In this document: positions 35,921-45,919 of the stretch, piece by piece
Layout of the letters: every line of letters begins with the position of its first letter
Numbering within the stretch: position 1 is the first letter of the stretch
From: Crocinitomicaceae bacterium
Lineage (GTDB): Bacteria; Bacteroidota; Bacteroidia; Flavobacteriales_D; Crocinitomicaceae
DNA length: 64,000 nucleotides
Assembly: GCA_028689775.1 (NCBI GenBank)
Contig: JAQVCM010000006.1
Span: forward strand, 62,001-126,000
Direction of reading: 5' to 3'
The notes under the pieces: generated by a model
What the model saw: the letters and a program-made list of their open reading frames with translations, nothing else
Told to the model about the DNA's origin: nothing
The model's database searches: none
Translations under genes and position numbers: made by a program

Positions 35921-37198
35921 TTACTCGATTACTTTAACTTCTTTTTTAAGTGAGAATACAGATGGTGAAAATGAAATCATAACATAAGCCCAATTGGTTG
36001 TTTTAGCAACATTTCCGCCTTTGATTCTTTCCATGGATTTGGAACCCAACATGTGAGAATAACCACCAGTCAAAAGCACATCACTTTGGAAAGCATAGGA
36101 CAAGGTAAAATCAATTTCAGTTCCTAGATACGAATCCATTTTTTCGCCCAAGGGATTCACAATTGTTTCTGCAGCATAGAATACGTGTGGCACCAATGAA
36201 CTAACCCATTTTCCTTTCTTGTAATTTAATTTTAAATAGGCATCTTGAAGTCCTACAGAGTTTTGGTGATTTCCAACATAGAAGTAATCCATGAAACCGT
36301 TGAAACCGTGGTTCGTTCCAAATAGAGGCTGAAACGACTTGTTGGTGTTCGATGAATCCAATTGACTCTTTCCAGATAAATATTCATAACCTAAACCTAA
36401 GTTCCAGTTTTCTGTAAAACTATATCCAACGTTTGCTCCGGCATCAAAAGCCGTCACAGTTTGGTTGTTTTTCTTACCTGTTTGAACATACGCACTCAAG
36501 TTTGCATCCCATTTATCTTTCTTATAAACCAAGTAAGTTCCGAAAGTTTGACTTTGATCCATTCTTAATTTCAAATTTGGCTTCACATATTCGTACCCAA
36601 CGTTGACAGCCAAAAGATTAATCTTAAAGGATTTTACTTCTGTTGAATAATGAATAAACTGCATGGCTTTGTATGCTGCAACCGTGTACGGCGTTTGAAT
36701 CAAGGTTTCAGCATCTGCATTCAATGCCAAACCGATATCAAATTTATGCTTTTTAGGTAAAAATGTAAAAACAGCTGCATCGTGACTTTGTCCTTGTTGC
36801 GCCCAATCAATTTCTCCAAATATTCGCTGGTTATCATACGAAATCACTTGACGACCAACTTTCATTTGAAAAAGCGGTGTAAATTTATACCGCGCCCAAG
36901 CTTCGTATGCCGCGATGCCATTTTTACTTTTTGGAGTTGATGTCGGAACATCACCCCAAGTTCCAATATTTTGAAGCGATAATTTCACATCTAATTTGTC
37001 TTTCGAATAATTTAGATTTAAACGCGAACGTTGTGAAACGAAAATCGCAGGATTTTGTCCATCAAGAAGTAGATTTTTATATCCATTTCTCATCTCAACT
37101 CTTGGTCTTAATTGAATATTAGCTTCAAATTCTTGGCCATAAGATGTTTGGCTTAATAATCCGATGATCACTAAGCTACTTATTTTGAATGCTTTCAT
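35921..37198 (-). CDS. Alginate-export-like outer-membrane barrel
   Basis: 425 residues with a signal peptide (cut near TSYGQ, residue 22). It has a long run of beta-strands and ends AYVMISFSPSVFSLKKEVKVIE. The block KVGRQVISYDNQRIFGEIDWAQQG (about residues 115-138) is typical of the Alginate_exp/DUF1302-like porins often found with nitrite or denitrification genes in Bacteroidota. It probably lets anions or small solutes cross the outer membrane. Last gene of the operon; 5 bases separate it from the SCO gene. Confidence 0.82.
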   Translation of the reverse strand: MKAFKISSLVIIGLLSQTSYGQEFEANIQLRPRVEMRNGYKNLLLDGQNPAIFVSQRSRLNLNYSKDKLDVKLSLQNIGTWGDVPTSTPKSKNGIAAYEAWARYKFTPLFQMKVGRQVISYDNQRIFGEIDWAQQGQSHDAAVFTFLPKKHKFDIGLALNADAETLIQTPYTVAAYKAMQFIHYSTEVKSFKINLLAVNVGYEYVKPNLKLRMDQSQTFGTYLVYKKDKWDANLSAYVQTGKKNNQTVTAFDAGANVGYSFTENWNLGLGYEYLSGKSQLDSSNTNKSFQPLFGTNHGFNGFMDYFYVGNHQNSVGLQDAYLKLNYKKGKWVSSLVPHVFYAAETIVNPLGEKMDSYLGTEIDFTLSYAFQSDVLLTGGYSHMLGSKSMERIKGGNVAKTTNWAYVMISFSPSVFSLKKEVKVIE

Positions 37199-37203
37199 AA
37201 TTT

Positions 37204-37812
37204 CTATTTGTTAGCTTCAGCAGTAATTGTTTCCACGGTTTTGTCGTAACTAACTCCCAAACCTTCTTGTTGGAAAGCCAATTCTCCTTTGGTGTTAAAT
37301 ACGCTGATAATGTTTGAATGCGAGAAGTCAACAGGATCAATACGCTTGTAGTTTACTGCTAAAACCGCTGCAAACTCTCTGGTGTTTTCTTCTGTCGATC
37401 TCAAGAACACCCATTTATCACCAACCATTTGGTTTTCAATAGAAAACGCTTTCAATGTTTCTGGTGTATCTACTGTTGGGTCAATACTTACAAGGACGTA
37501 TTTTACGTTTTGTTTTGTGTTTTTAGGAACTCTGCTTTCGATGTTTCGCATGTCCGCCACTAAACGTGGGCAAGCTGCTTTGCATGACGTATAAATCATC
37601 ACCATCACTAAAACATCTCCTTTGAGGTCAATCATTTCAATGTCTTTACCATCTTGAGTTGTCCATTTTGCAGGAAGATTGTAGATTGAAAGATCAGAAA
37701 TCTCTTGATTTTCATCCACCAGAACTTCTTTTTGTTCCAGTTTTGCTGGTTCATTTTTACAACTTGCTGTAATCAGTAAGATTGCACTTAAAGCGATCAT
37801 TAACTTTTTCAT
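37204..37812 (-). CDS. SCO1/SenC family copper-binding lipoprotein
   Basis: 202 residues. Lipobox LLITASC with lipid-modified Cys18. The thioredoxin fold carries the Cu motif YTSCKAAC (Cys77 and Cys81) and a later His in VDFSHSNII. SCO proteins deliver copper to oxidases and to copper nitrite reductase. Its place behind nirK suggests maturation of the NirK copper centres. It sits between the FGE-like protein and the outer-membrane barrel. Confidence 0.92.
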   Translation of the reverse strand: MKKLMIALSAILLITASCKNEPAKLEQKEVLVDENQEISDLSIYNLPAKWTTQDGKDIEMIDLKGDVLVMVMIYTSCKAACPRLVADMRNIESRVPKNTKQNVKYVLVSIDPTVDTPETLKAFSIENQMVGDKWVFLRSTEENTREFAAVLAVNYKRIDPVDFSHSNIISVFNTKGELAFQQEGLGVSYDKTVETITAEANK

Positions 37813-37846
37813 TTTCCTGAATTTAATTCGATTAATACTCCTTTAT

Positions 37847-38620
37847 TTAATTGCTTGCACATCTAAAACCAAGGTTCCTGGTTGAATAATTCGCTTTTAA
37901 ACTTCCTCTAAATGCAAAGCGCATGAAAGCAGCATAATCCATTAAATCAGAAGCGTTGATGGATGCACTGCCACAAAACAAGTCTTTATCACTTCCTTTA
38001 TCTTTACGCGATTCACCCGATAAGAAGATGCTGTTGAAATCAGAAGTCCACTCCCACACCAAACCGTGCATGTCATAAATCCCCCAATAATTTTTAAAGG
38101 TCTGACCAACTGGATTTAAATATGTTTTTGGTTTTTCATACCATTCCAAAATGTACTTGTTAAATTGTTCTTTCGTACGCGCATCTTTTCTAGTTTCATC
38201 TGCCATTGCGACGTATTCCCACTCATCCATGGTTGGCAATCTTTTGCCTTGACATTCGCAATATTTTTTGGCAGCAAACCAAGATACATTCGTTACGGGT
38301 GCATTGGCTTTCAGCGGACTATAATCTAAGTCACTTTTCCAAGTACTCAAATAACTTTTATCTGCATAGAGTCCAATAATTTTGGAACGATTGTACGTCG
38401 GATTTTCTTTCAAGAAAGTTACAAATTGAGCGTTTGTAACTGGATATATATCCATTTTAAACGTTTCAACTTTAACCGGTTGTTTGTCTGCGGAACCATA
38501 GAGGGGAACATATTTCCCCTCTTTTACGGTTACCATTTTAGTGCCCTGTGCTTTTACTGTGTATGAAATCAGCATGACACTTGAAAAGATTAAAAATTGT
38601 ATTTTAGCTTTTACGGACAT
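37847..38620 (-). CDS. Formylglycine-generating-enzyme-like secreted protein
   Basis: 257 residues with a signal peptide (cut after VKAQ, about residue 24). The SUMF1/FGE domain shows MDIYPVTNAQFVTFLKEN, VTNVSWFAAKKYCECQGKRLPT, WEYVAMADE, HGLVWEWTSDF and FRGSLKAN. The two catalytic Cys of true FGE are not clear; CECQ and the late FRCASN are candidates. In Bacteroidota such proteins are seen next to nirK, with an unknown role that is probably not sulfatase activation. Operonic with nirK (48 bases) and the SCO gene. Confidence 0.88.
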   Translation of the reverse strand: MSVKAKIQFLIFSSVMLISYTVKAQGTKMVTVKEGKYVPLYGSADKQPVKVETFKMDIYPVTNAQFVTFLKENPTYNRSKIIGLYADKSYLSTWKSDLDYSPLKANAPVTNVSWFAAKKYCECQGKRLPTMDEWEYVAMADETRKDARTKEQFNKYILEWYEKPKTYLNPVGQTFKNYWGIYDMHGLVWEWTSDFNSIFLSGESRKDKGSDKDLFCGSASINASDLMDYAAFMRFAFRGSLKANYSTRNLGFRCASN

Positions 38621-38668
38621 TATCTTGTTTGTTTTTTATTTCGTTAATGAATGTAACTGAATTGGAGA

Positions 38669-40096
38669 TTATCTCACTTTTCGAACCATATCTGGTGTTA
38701 CATCTTGTTTCTTGTTCCCCCAACTGTTGTAGATGAATGTCATAACATTTGCAACTTCATCATCCGTTAAGTTTTGAGCGGGCATCACGTTCACGTATTT
38801 TTTACCGTTTACAGTAATTTCACCTGATAATCCGTGAATAACTGCTTTCAGCGCACGATTCACATCTGAGTTCAACCAATCTGACTTCGCCAATGGAGGG
38901 AACGCATTTGGAATTCCTTCCCCATTCGCTTGGTGACAAGCAAAACAAGTTGCGTCGTAGATCCTTTTACCAGCGTCAATCTTAGCTTGACCAGTCAATG
39001 CCACTTTCGGAGCTTCTGCTTTCTTTTTACTTCCACCTTCTGGAGTATAAACTCCTTCTTTTGTAGTGTGCGAGTAAATTTGTAAATTTTCTTCTCCAGT
39101 CACTTTCAACATTCCTAAAGCACCTTTGTGGAACGCTCTAAAGATTGAGTGGTCAACTAAGATAAAAGTACCTGGTACGTCTACTTTGAAATCAACCATT
39201 GCTGCTCCACCTGCAGGAATCATAGTTGTTTGAACGTTTTCATTGACCATGCTTCCACCTTCGATGTGTACTTTGTCGAAAATCTCTCCAATTACGTGGA
39301 ATGAAGACACCAAGTTTGGTCCACCATTTCCAACAAACAAACGAACAGTTTCACCAACTTTCGCAGTCAATGCTTTATCACCATTTAACGCTCCAACTGA
39401 TCCGTTGAAAACTACATAATCAGGTTGTTCTTTCACCGCTTTATCTTGGTCAAACGGTTGTAAACCTGCTTCACCGTAAGCTCCTTTCGTGTAGAAATCT
39501 CCTTGCATTACGTAATACTCACGATCTACTTTTGGAAGTCCTCCTTCTGGTTCAACCAAAATCAAACCGTACATTCCGTTTGCAATGTGCATACCAACTG
39601 GTGCTGTAGCACAGTGATAAACATACAGTCCTGGATTTAGTGTTTTAAAGTTGAATACTTTTTCTTGTCCTGGTGCTACCAAAGATGATTCAGCTCCTCC
39701 TCCAGGTCCAGTTACCGCATGCAAGTCAATGTTGTGAGGTAATTTAGAATCTGGGTGATTTTTAATGTGAAACTCAACTTCATCACCTACTCTTGTACGG
39801 ATGAAACTTCCCGGTACAGATCCACCAAAAGTCCAGTACATGTAAGTAGTTCCATCTACCATTGTTCCTTCTTCTTCTGTGATTTCCATGTGGACAATTA
39901 ATTTTTTAGCTTTTCTGCTTCCAACAGGTTTTGGAACAAAAGGTGGTGCAGTTAATTCTGCAATCATTTCACCGCTAATCACATTGTCGCTCAAAATTTG
40001 CTTGGTATCCTTTGACTCAGAACTGCAAGAGAACAATCCTGCTGAAAGTAAAAGTGCCACCATACTTCCTCCGATAAATTTCGCTTTCTTTTTCAT
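38669..40096 (-). CDS. nirK: Copper nitrite reductase fused to cytochrome c
   Basis: 475 residues, a predicted lipoprotein (FSCSS, Cys24). Two cupredoxin domains follow. Type 1 Cu ligands are His121, Cys162, His170 and Met175; type 2 ligands are His126, His161 and His316. Catalytic Asp124 (HNIDLHAV) and His267 are present. A linker of about 25 residues leads to a C-terminal cytochrome c with CFACH (384-388) and a likely axial Met438. It reduces nitrite to NO; the fused haem can take electrons directly. First gene of the operon with FGE-like, SCO and barrel genes. Two TGA-N6-TCA boxes lie about 70 to 115 bases upstream. Confidence 0.95.
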   Translation of the reverse strand: MKKKAKFIGGSMVALLLSAGLFSCSSESKDTKQILSDNVISGEMIAELTAPPFVPKPVGSRKAKKLIVHMEITEEEGTMVDGTTYMYWTFGGSVPGSFIRTRVGDEVEFHIKNHPDSKLPHNIDLHAVTGPGGGAESSLVAPGQEKVFNFKTLNPGLYVYHCATAPVGMHIANGMYGLILVEPEGGLPKVDREYYVMQGDFYTKGAYGEAGLQPFDQDKAVKEQPDYVVFNGSVGALNGDKALTAKVGETVRLFVGNGGPNLVSSFHVIGEIFDKVHIEGGSMVNENVQTTMIPAGGAAMVDFKVDVPGTFILVDHSIFRAFHKGALGMLKVTGEENLQIYSHTTKEGVYTPEGGSKKKAEAPKVALTGQAKIDAGKRIYDATCFACHQANGEGIPNAFPPLAKSDWLNSDVNRALKAVIHGLSGEITVNGKKYVNVMPAQNLTDDEVANVMTFIYNSWGNKKQDVTPDMVRKVR

Positions 40097-40164
40097 ACTT
40101 ATTCTTATTATGTTATTATGCTTTAAACTACAGTGTAAAATTAAGGGAGGTTTAAGTCTTTTAA

Positions 40165-40212
40165 TATGACGAATATCACTAATTATGAATGTTTTATATG
40201 ACTCTTATCATA
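40165..40212 (-). promoter_or_regulatory. Two Crp/Fnr-type TGA-N6-TCA boxes upstream of nirK
   Basis: TATGACGAATATCACT (40165-40180) and TATGACTCTTATCATA (40197-40212) both have TGA-N6-TCA; the second has 5-bp palindromic arms. Their centres are 32 bp apart, close to three helical turns. This is the half-site spacing of Crp/Fnr-family operators, and such regulators commonly control nitrite reductase. Binding is inferred. Confidence 0.45.
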
Positions 40213-40289
40213 TTACGATAAATAAAGCCAACAACACAAGTAATAACACCTTAAAAATCAACACTTAAAAACAAATCAAACTCGTTTGT

Positions 40290-40326
40290 GTAAAAATATA
40301 AAACCCTTTACAGAACCTGCAAAGGG
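40290..40326 (-). terminator. Terminator after the DUF2723-deacetylase run
   Basis: On the minus strand CCCTTT and AAAGGG pair (40321-40326 with 40304-40309), with an inner CAG/CTG, followed by a T-rich tail. It lies 18 bases past the stop at 40344. Confidence 0.65.
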
Positions 40327-40343
40327 AATTGAATTTGCACAAA

Positions 40344-40724
40344 CTATTTTCGCTTTTTCATCAAAACAGCATTGGGCTGCGGACTGATTCCTTCTCTTAT
40401 AATTTTCCTTTCCTTTTTATAAACCATTAGTCTTTCTGGAGCCTCGCTATTTGTTAGCGCTTCGACTAAATAATAGACTTTAGTTTCCAACAATACTTTC
40501 CAATTTCCAACATATTTTTGACCTCCGATAAATAAAAAAATATAATCCTTAAAAAGATGAATTTCAATATTGGTCGCATCAATTGCGACATCCTCATTTA
40601 ATTCTCCAATGGAATAATTTTCTATTTTGCCTTCATAGATACCATACGCAGCTTTTTTAAGCTGAGCAAAAGAAACAGAATAGCTAGAAATGAATAATAA
40701 AAATAGGAGGAGTTTCTTAGTCAT
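40344..40724 (-). CDS. Hypothetical secreted protein
   Basis: 126 residues with a clear signal peptide (SSYSVSFAQ, cut near residue 20). The mature part is a small beta-rich domain (YEGKIENYSIGEL, FIGGQKYVGNWKVL) ending in basic residues. Family not recognised. It follows the deacetylase gene by 20 bases and precedes a terminator, so it belongs to that transcript. Confidence 0.7.
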   Translation of the reverse strand: MTKKLLLFLLFISSYSVSFAQLKKAAYGIYEGKIENYSIGELNEDVAIDATNIEIHLFKDYIFLFIGGQKYVGNWKVLLETKVYYLVEALTNSEAPERLMVYKKERKIIREGISPQPNAVLMKKRK

Positions 40725-40744
40725 GGAATCAAATATAATAAAAT

Positions 40745-41377
40745 TCAGTTAATATCGGAAAAGAAAACACCATTTAAGGAATTGCTTTTTAGGTTTTTAG
40801 CTTTTAAGAGACTTATTAATTTAGGTAATAACTCTTTTTGTCTTTCCACAATTTTCTGATTATCATGTAAAACCAAGATATCCCCGGCCTGAATTCGATT
40901 CGCTTTTTGAAGAATTTTATCAATCGAAACAGCAGCATCATAATCATAAGAAAGCCAAGACCAAAGGATGATGCGGTATTCTTTTTTTATTTTTCGAACC
41001 AAAGCGGGTGTTATTTTGCCATACGGAGGTCGAAACAAAGTGGAATCAATAAATTGACGTGCTTCTCCAATCGATTCCAAGTATTTTTCAGTTGAGACCT
41101 TTAAACCATTTTCGTGTTTCATGGTGTGATTTCCAACTGCATGTCCTTCATGTAAGATTCTACTGTATAACTCTGGGTAACGTTCGACATTTTCACCAAC
41201 ACAAAAGAAAGTTGCTTTAAAATCGTGTTTTTTAAGTTCATCTAAAATCCAAGGAGTTATGTTCGGATTTGGACCATCGTCAAACGTGAGATAAACCGTC
41301 GGTTCAGAAATAGAAAAACCCCACGTAATTCGTTTGTGAACAAATCGAATTAATCGCGGGGTTTTAAACATTCTCAT
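40745..41377 (-). CDS. Polysaccharide deacetylase (NodB family)
   Basis: 210 residues. NodB motifs are complete: YLTFDDGPNP (Asp33, Asp34), GNHTMKHE (His84, His88), RPPYGK near residue 136, and ILVLHDN near the C-terminus. No signal peptide is seen, and the first 20 residues are basic. It removes N-acetyl groups from a polysaccharide, possibly peptidoglycan or a surface glycan. It starts 12 bases after the DUF2723 gene. Confidence 0.92.
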   Translation of the reverse strand: MRMFKTPRLIRFVHKRITWGFSISEPTVYLTFDDGPNPNITPWILDELKKHDFKATFFCVGENVERYPELYSRILHEGHAVGNHTMKHENGLKVSTEKYLESIGEARQFIDSTLFRPPYGKITPALVRKIKKEYRIILWSWLSYDYDAAVSIDKILQKANRIQAGDILVLHDNQKIVERQKELLPKLISLLKAKNLKSNSLNGVFFSDIN

Positions 41378-41389
41378 TCAACGAGCAGT

Positions 41390-44300
41390 TTACTCTTGAC
41401 TTTTCATCATTTGCTCAAACTGCTGCTGTGTCATTCCTCCTTGCTCTGCCGGAGCGTTAACTTGAGGCCGCGCAACATATCCATATTGAGCACCAATGGC
41501 GTCAATTTGACCTTTTAAATCTCTTAAGATGGAACCGTAACCAGCGTTTTTACTTTCACCGCTAGCGGAAGCTAAATCTTTCAACTCGTTGTATTTACTT
41601 TCAAAGACTACTTGATACAATTTTCCAATTCGTTGATTCAAACGAGTTGCAAATGCACCTTTCGGATCACTTAACTCAGCATCATTTGCCATCATGGCGA
41701 TGGTCATGTAATTATTTAGTGCAGCAATCAAATCTTCTCGGTTTCGATACATAATCATTGCCGAACTATTCTCAAAGTAATTGAAAATGGTTTCAATTTC
41801 TCTCGCTACTTCAATACCTAATTTTTCAGCAGCTACTTTGTCGCCAGCTCTGTATAAAAGTCCAACGTAATCATGTAAAGAACCATCCGTGTAACTGCTA
41901 TAGTCACCACCATCAATTCCTTTCAATCTTCTTCCGTCGCTCGCAGGTTCTCCGTAGTCGATTACAAGTTTAATCGGCATCACTGCAATTGATTTTTTCA
42001 CCAAGTCAATCGCTTTTTTCTTGAATTCAGTAATATCAGAAGCTGAATTTTTCAAAGTATTCTCCAAGGAATCAGCAACGCGTGCATTGCCCAAACTTCT
42101 CAAACGAGCGATTTCAGGTTTATAAGATTTCAGCTTGTTTTCTTCCATTTCAGCAGCACGAATATAAACTTCTGCCAAACGCGCAAAATTTGATCTGTAT
42201 TGTGAGGTATGTCTTCGCGTATAGTAATCTGTTAAAACACCTGGTTTGTTCATTTGACCGTAATCATAAACGTTCATCAGGTTGTTGTACATTTTATCTT
42301 TGCTGATTGGATTGTTGTTTTCCATTTTGATTGGAGACAACTCATACGTCAATCCATTTTGCTTCACAAATCCAGCTTGGTATAATGCAATTGATACTGC
42401 AGAACCGTACGGAGAAGAGAAATAAATTCCACGTTTCCAATGATTGTTTGCCAAGATATCCATCATCATTACCTGCTCACGCGTCAAATACTGTTTGTCA
42501 ATCATAAAACGGATTGATTTGGTAGCAATTGATTTTTCTTTTTCAGTAAGGATACCAGATTTAACTGCATTTTCTAAATCAACCGGTAAGATAAATCCTT
42601 TCGATGGGAAAATACGCATGGAAGAACTTCGTCCATTCATCGAGAACATGTTTTTATCATCTCTCGTGAACTCCATTGCTTCTTCGATTGGTAGGTAATC
42701 CCAAGATCTTTCCCAGTCGGTAAGACTTTGTTGCATTTGTTGCAATCCTTCCACCTGACCTGTAATTTGTTTGCTAGAATAACCGTTGAAAATTTTCAAA
42801 GCAACATCCACTACATCGATGATGTCTTTTGCTGTTGGGTCTGCGATGTTTCTAGATAAAGTCATGCGCATGTTGATCAGATTCTTTTCAACACTTGCAT
42901 CAGCACCAGCTAAGGTATTCGTAACACGCAACATTCCATCTTTCAACATGGCAAAAGATTGCATAAATTCAGCTTGGTTGTATTTGATTTTCATGTTGTA
43001 CACCTTTTCAATGGTAGAATTCGGTACACCAATGTTCATCATTTCCAACATCGTCAAGAAATAAACTTGGTCTGTTCCACCAGAATACATCAAGATTTGA
43101 TCGCTATCAAACTTAATAGGCAATGGATCAGAATCATACGCTCTCATTTTCATTTGTTCTGAGTACCAATCGGTTCCCATCAAAGAAAGGTTACAAACTC
43201 GAACGTCTGTACGTTTTCCTTCCACTTCTTGTAAATACCACAATGGGAAGGTATCGTTATCTCCGTTGGTGAAAAGAATCGCATTTTTCTCACAAGACAT
43301 TAAATAGTTATAAGCTAAATCTCTTGCTGATGTTTTTTCATTTCTATTGTGATCATCCCAACCTTGGAATGCCATGATAAACGGAACAACCAAGGTTAGT
43401 GCAAGCGCAACGTACGCACCTTGCTCTTCACCCTTCAGTTTTTTTCCTAGAAAACTCATCAAGGCAATTAGTCCTGCTGCAACTGCGCAAATGAACAACC
43501 AAGATAAAACAACAGGAAAACCATCGCCGCTTGCCACGTCCATGATTAATAAAATTGGAAGTGCAGCAGCTGCAACGATTCCAAACCCTTTAATTTCATT
43601 TTTTCGAAGTCCTCTAAATGCTTCAAACAAAGCAAAAACTCCAAGTCCAATCCACATGGAAAAAGCATAGAAAGAAGCTGCGTACGCATAATCTCTTTCT
43701 CTTGGTTCAAACGGTTTCTGATTCAGATAAATCACAATCGCCAAACCGGTGAATATGAACATTAAAAACACAATGAACGCATCTTTCTTCGCACGGTAAA
43801 AATGAAAAACCATTCCAATTAATCCCAAAATAAATGGCAAAAAGAACATTTTATTATTCGAAGGATTATTGGTCGTAAACGTAGGTTCGTTAACACCTTG
43901 TGCCCCTAAGCGCATTTCGTCAATGGCTGAAATTCCAGACAACCAGTTTCCACGCATTTGATCTCCGTGTCCTTGAATGTCGTTTTGACGTCCTGCAAAG
44001 TTCCACATAAAATACCTCCAATACATCCAATTGATTTGGTATCTAGCAAAGTAGGTCAAGTTTTCACTAAATCGTGGCAAACGTTTTCCATCCGTTCCCA
44101 ACACATCGCTCGAAAGTTTCTCAGTATTTCCATTATAACCAGACCAATCCTTGTATCCATTGATTTTATTATCTCCTTCTTGACTCCAGAACATCCTTGG
44201 GAAGATGGTGTTTTGGATATAGGTAGGCTCTTGATTCTTTCTAAAATCCTCGTTGGTCACGTGGTATTTTTCAACCACTTCATAACTTCTTCCTAATTCT

Positions 44301-45502
44301 TTGGCATAAGATTTCGCTTTTTCTTCGCTTTTGAAAGCTTTCACTTCAGTTCCGGCTCTCAAAACGACAAACATTCTCGCGTGACTTTTTGAACGGTCGC
44401 CATAAGTGCTGCTTTCCCCCATTTCTGAATTCCAGTATGGACCATAAACGATTGGCCAACTTCCGTATTGCTCTCTTTTTAAGTAAGAATAAAGTGTCAC
44501 CAAATTTTCAGGATCATTTTCATCCAGTGGCGGATTTGCGTTGGAACGAATAACAATCGTTGCAAATGAACCATAACCAATCAAGAAAACGATAAATCCG
44601 AGTCCAACTACATTTAAAATTGGGCGACCTGTTTTGCGCGTCCATCTTAAGAAGAAAATTGTCAGACCTATTAACAATAGGAAAAAGAACATTCCACCAA
44701 TATAAAATGGCAAACCAAGATTATTCACAAACGCAATTTCAAACTTAGAAGCCCAAGAAATCGTTCCAGGAATGATTCCTTCTTGAATGAATCCAAGTGC
44801 AAAAACACCAATAATTCCAGTTAAGAAGAAACCTTTGATGTCAATTTTATCCCATTGATTAAAGTACACTACGTATGCAATTGCAGGAACAACCAACAAA
44901 CCTAGTAAGTGGACTCCAATTGCCAAACCAAACAAGAACATGATTAGAATCATCCATCTCATCGGACTGTGTTCACCATCGATTTCGCCGTGTTTGATAC
45001 TATCCATTTCCTCGTCCCATTTCAAAATGGCCCAGAAAATCATCGCTGTAAACAAAGAAGACATCGCGTAAACCTCACCCTCAACAGCTGAGAACCAGAA
45101 TGAATCTGAGAACGTGTATGCCATTGCACCAATAAATCCGGAAGCTAAAACAGCGATCATTTCTCCTTTGGTAATGGAGCGCTTGTTTTGGAACACCATC
45201 TTTTTAGCCAACATCGTAATCGACCAGAAGGTAAACAAGATAGTTGCTGAACTTGATAACGCTGACATTCTATTGATCCACATCGCAACGTCACTTGGTT
45301 GTGCGAAAAACGAGAATAAACGTCCTAACAACATAAACAAAGGCGCGCCCGGAGGGTGACCAACTTCTAACTTATATGCAGCAGTAATGTATTCGCCACA
45401 GTCCCACAAACTCACCGTACTTTCGATGGTTATGAAATAAACGATGGTGGCAATTAAAAATACCAGCCAACCTAAATAGATGTTCAGCTTTTTATAATTC
45501 AT
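41390..45502 (-). CDS. DUF2723 protein O-mannosyltransferase-like membrane protein
   Basis: 1370 residues. There are about 12 membrane helices in the first ~650. The start YITAAYKLEVGHPPGAPLF is the DUF2723 signature with acidic residues as in GT-C enzymes. A large soluble part of ~650 residues contains GDNDTFPLWYLQ and helical repeats, ending in AEQGGMTQQQFEQMM. In Bacteroidota these proteins are linked to O-mannosylation or sugar transfer to secreted proteins. Its substrate here is unknown. First gene of the run that includes the deacetylase. Confidence 0.9.
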   Translation of the reverse strand: MNYKKLNIYLGWLVFLIATIVYFITIESTVSLWDCGEYITAAYKLEVGHPPGAPLFMLLGRLFSFFAQPSDVAMWINRMSALSSSATILFTFWSITMLAKKMVFQNKRSITKGEMIAVLASGFIGAMAYTFSDSFWFSAVEGEVYAMSSLFTAMIFWAILKWDEEMDSIKHGEIDGEHSPMRWMILIMFLFGLAIGVHLLGLLVVPAIAYVVYFNQWDKIDIKGFFLTGIIGVFALGFIQEGIIPGTISWASKFEIAFVNNLGLPFYIGGMFFFLLLIGLTIFFLRWTRKTGRPILNVVGLGFIVFLIGYGSFATIVIRSNANPPLDENDPENLVTLYSYLKREQYGSWPIVYGPYWNSEMGESSTYGDRSKSHARMFVVLRAGTEVKAFKSEEKAKSYAKELGRSYEVVEKYHVTNEDFRKNQEPTYIQNTIFPRMFWSQEGDNKINGYKDWSGYNGNTEKLSSDVLGTDGKRLPRFSENLTYFARYQINWMYWRYFMWNFAGRQNDIQGHGDQMRGNWLSGISAIDEMRLGAQGVNEPTFTTNNPSNNKMFFLPFILGLIGMVFHFYRAKKDAFIVFLMFIFTGLAIVIYLNQKPFEPRERDYAYAASFYAFSMWIGLGVFALFEAFRGLRKNEIKGFGIVAAAALPILLIMDVASGDGFPVVLSWLFICAVAAGLIALMSFLGKKLKGEEQGAYVALALTLVVPFIMAFQGWDDHNRNEKTSARDLAYNYLMSCEKNAILFTNGDNDTFPLWYLQEVEGKRTDVRVCNLSLMGTDWYSEQMKMRAYDSDPLPIKFDSDQILMYSGGTDQVYFLTMLEMMNIGVPNSTIEKVYNMKIKYNQAEFMQSFAMLKDGMLRVTNTLAGADASVEKNLINMRMTLSRNIADPTAKDIIDVVDVALKIFNGYSSKQITGQVEGLQQMQQSLTDWERSWDYLPIEEAMEFTRDDKNMFSMNGRSSSMRIFPSKGFILPVDLENAVKSGILTEKEKSIATKSIRFMIDKQYLTREQVMMMDILANNHWKRGIYFSSPYGSAVSIALYQAGFVKQNGLTYELSPIKMENNNPISKDKMYNNLMNVYDYGQMNKPGVLTDYYTRRHTSQYRSNFARLAEVYIRAAEMEENKLKSYKPEIARLRSLGNARVADSLENTLKNSASDITEFKKKAIDLVKKSIAVMPIKLVIDYGEPASDGRRLKGIDGGDYSSYTDGSLHDYVGLLYRAGDKVAAEKLGIEVAREIETIFNYFENSSAMIMYRNREDLIAALNNYMTIAMMANDAELSDPKGAFATRLNQRIGKLYQVVFESKYNELKDLASASGESKNAGYGSILRDLKGQIDAIGAQYGYVARPQVNAPAEQGGMTQQQFEQMMKSQE

Positions 45503-45760
45503 TGTTTTTTGTTTGGTGAAAATTAAAATAGTAAGGTTATTTCCTTTTAAAACTCTTCAATCCACGATTTAACTTGCGAATTTAATAATATATTTTTTAC
45601 TTCCATCTATATTCATCAAAAATAGAATTAAAAGAAAATTATATAAAAAAGCATTGATTTTATAATATTTATAACTCACATTAATTTGCTCATTCTCTGA
45701 TAGATTTAATTTAATCGTTCGACAATTTTTTTATTTTCATTAAAATTTTAACCGTTTTAC
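45503..45760. other. Intergenic region before the tRNA-Gln unit
   Basis: 258 bases, very AT-rich, with no gene. Possible upstream elements of the divergent DUF2723 and tRNA-Gln transcripts. Confidence 0.4.
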
Positions 45761-45790
45761 TTGTTTGTATAGATTTTAGTTGTAATTTTG
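45761..45790 (+). promoter_or_regulatory. Promoter of tRNA-Gln copy 1
   Basis: TTG (45761-45763), 19-base spacer, TAATTTTG (45783-45790), then GCACCCGT before the tRNA. Confidence 0.7.
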
Positions 45791-45800
45791 CACCCGTCAA

Positions 45801-45873
45801 TGGCCCATGGTGTAACTGGCAACACGTCGGTTTTTGGTACCGAAGAGTCTAGGTTCGAGCCCTAGTGGGCCAA
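45801..45873 (+). tRNA. tRNA-Gln (anticodon TTG), copy 1
   Basis: 73 bases. Acceptor TGGCCCA pairs with TGGGCCA, anticodon stem TCGGT/ACCGA, loop TTTTGGT with TTG, T-arm CTAGG-TTCGAGC-CCTAG, discriminator A. Identical to the copy at 46183. A terminator follows at 45891. Confidence 0.96.
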
Positions 45874-45919
45874 CTCTTAAAAGTTGGTAAAACCCTTTCA
45901 GCAATGAAAGGGTTTTTTT
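45870..45919 (+). terminator. Terminator of tRNA-Gln copy 1
   Basis: Stem AACCCTTTCA/TGAAAGGGTT (45891-45900 with 45905-45914) and six T. A short hairpin CCAACT/AGTTGG (45870-45887) precedes it. Confidence 0.85.
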
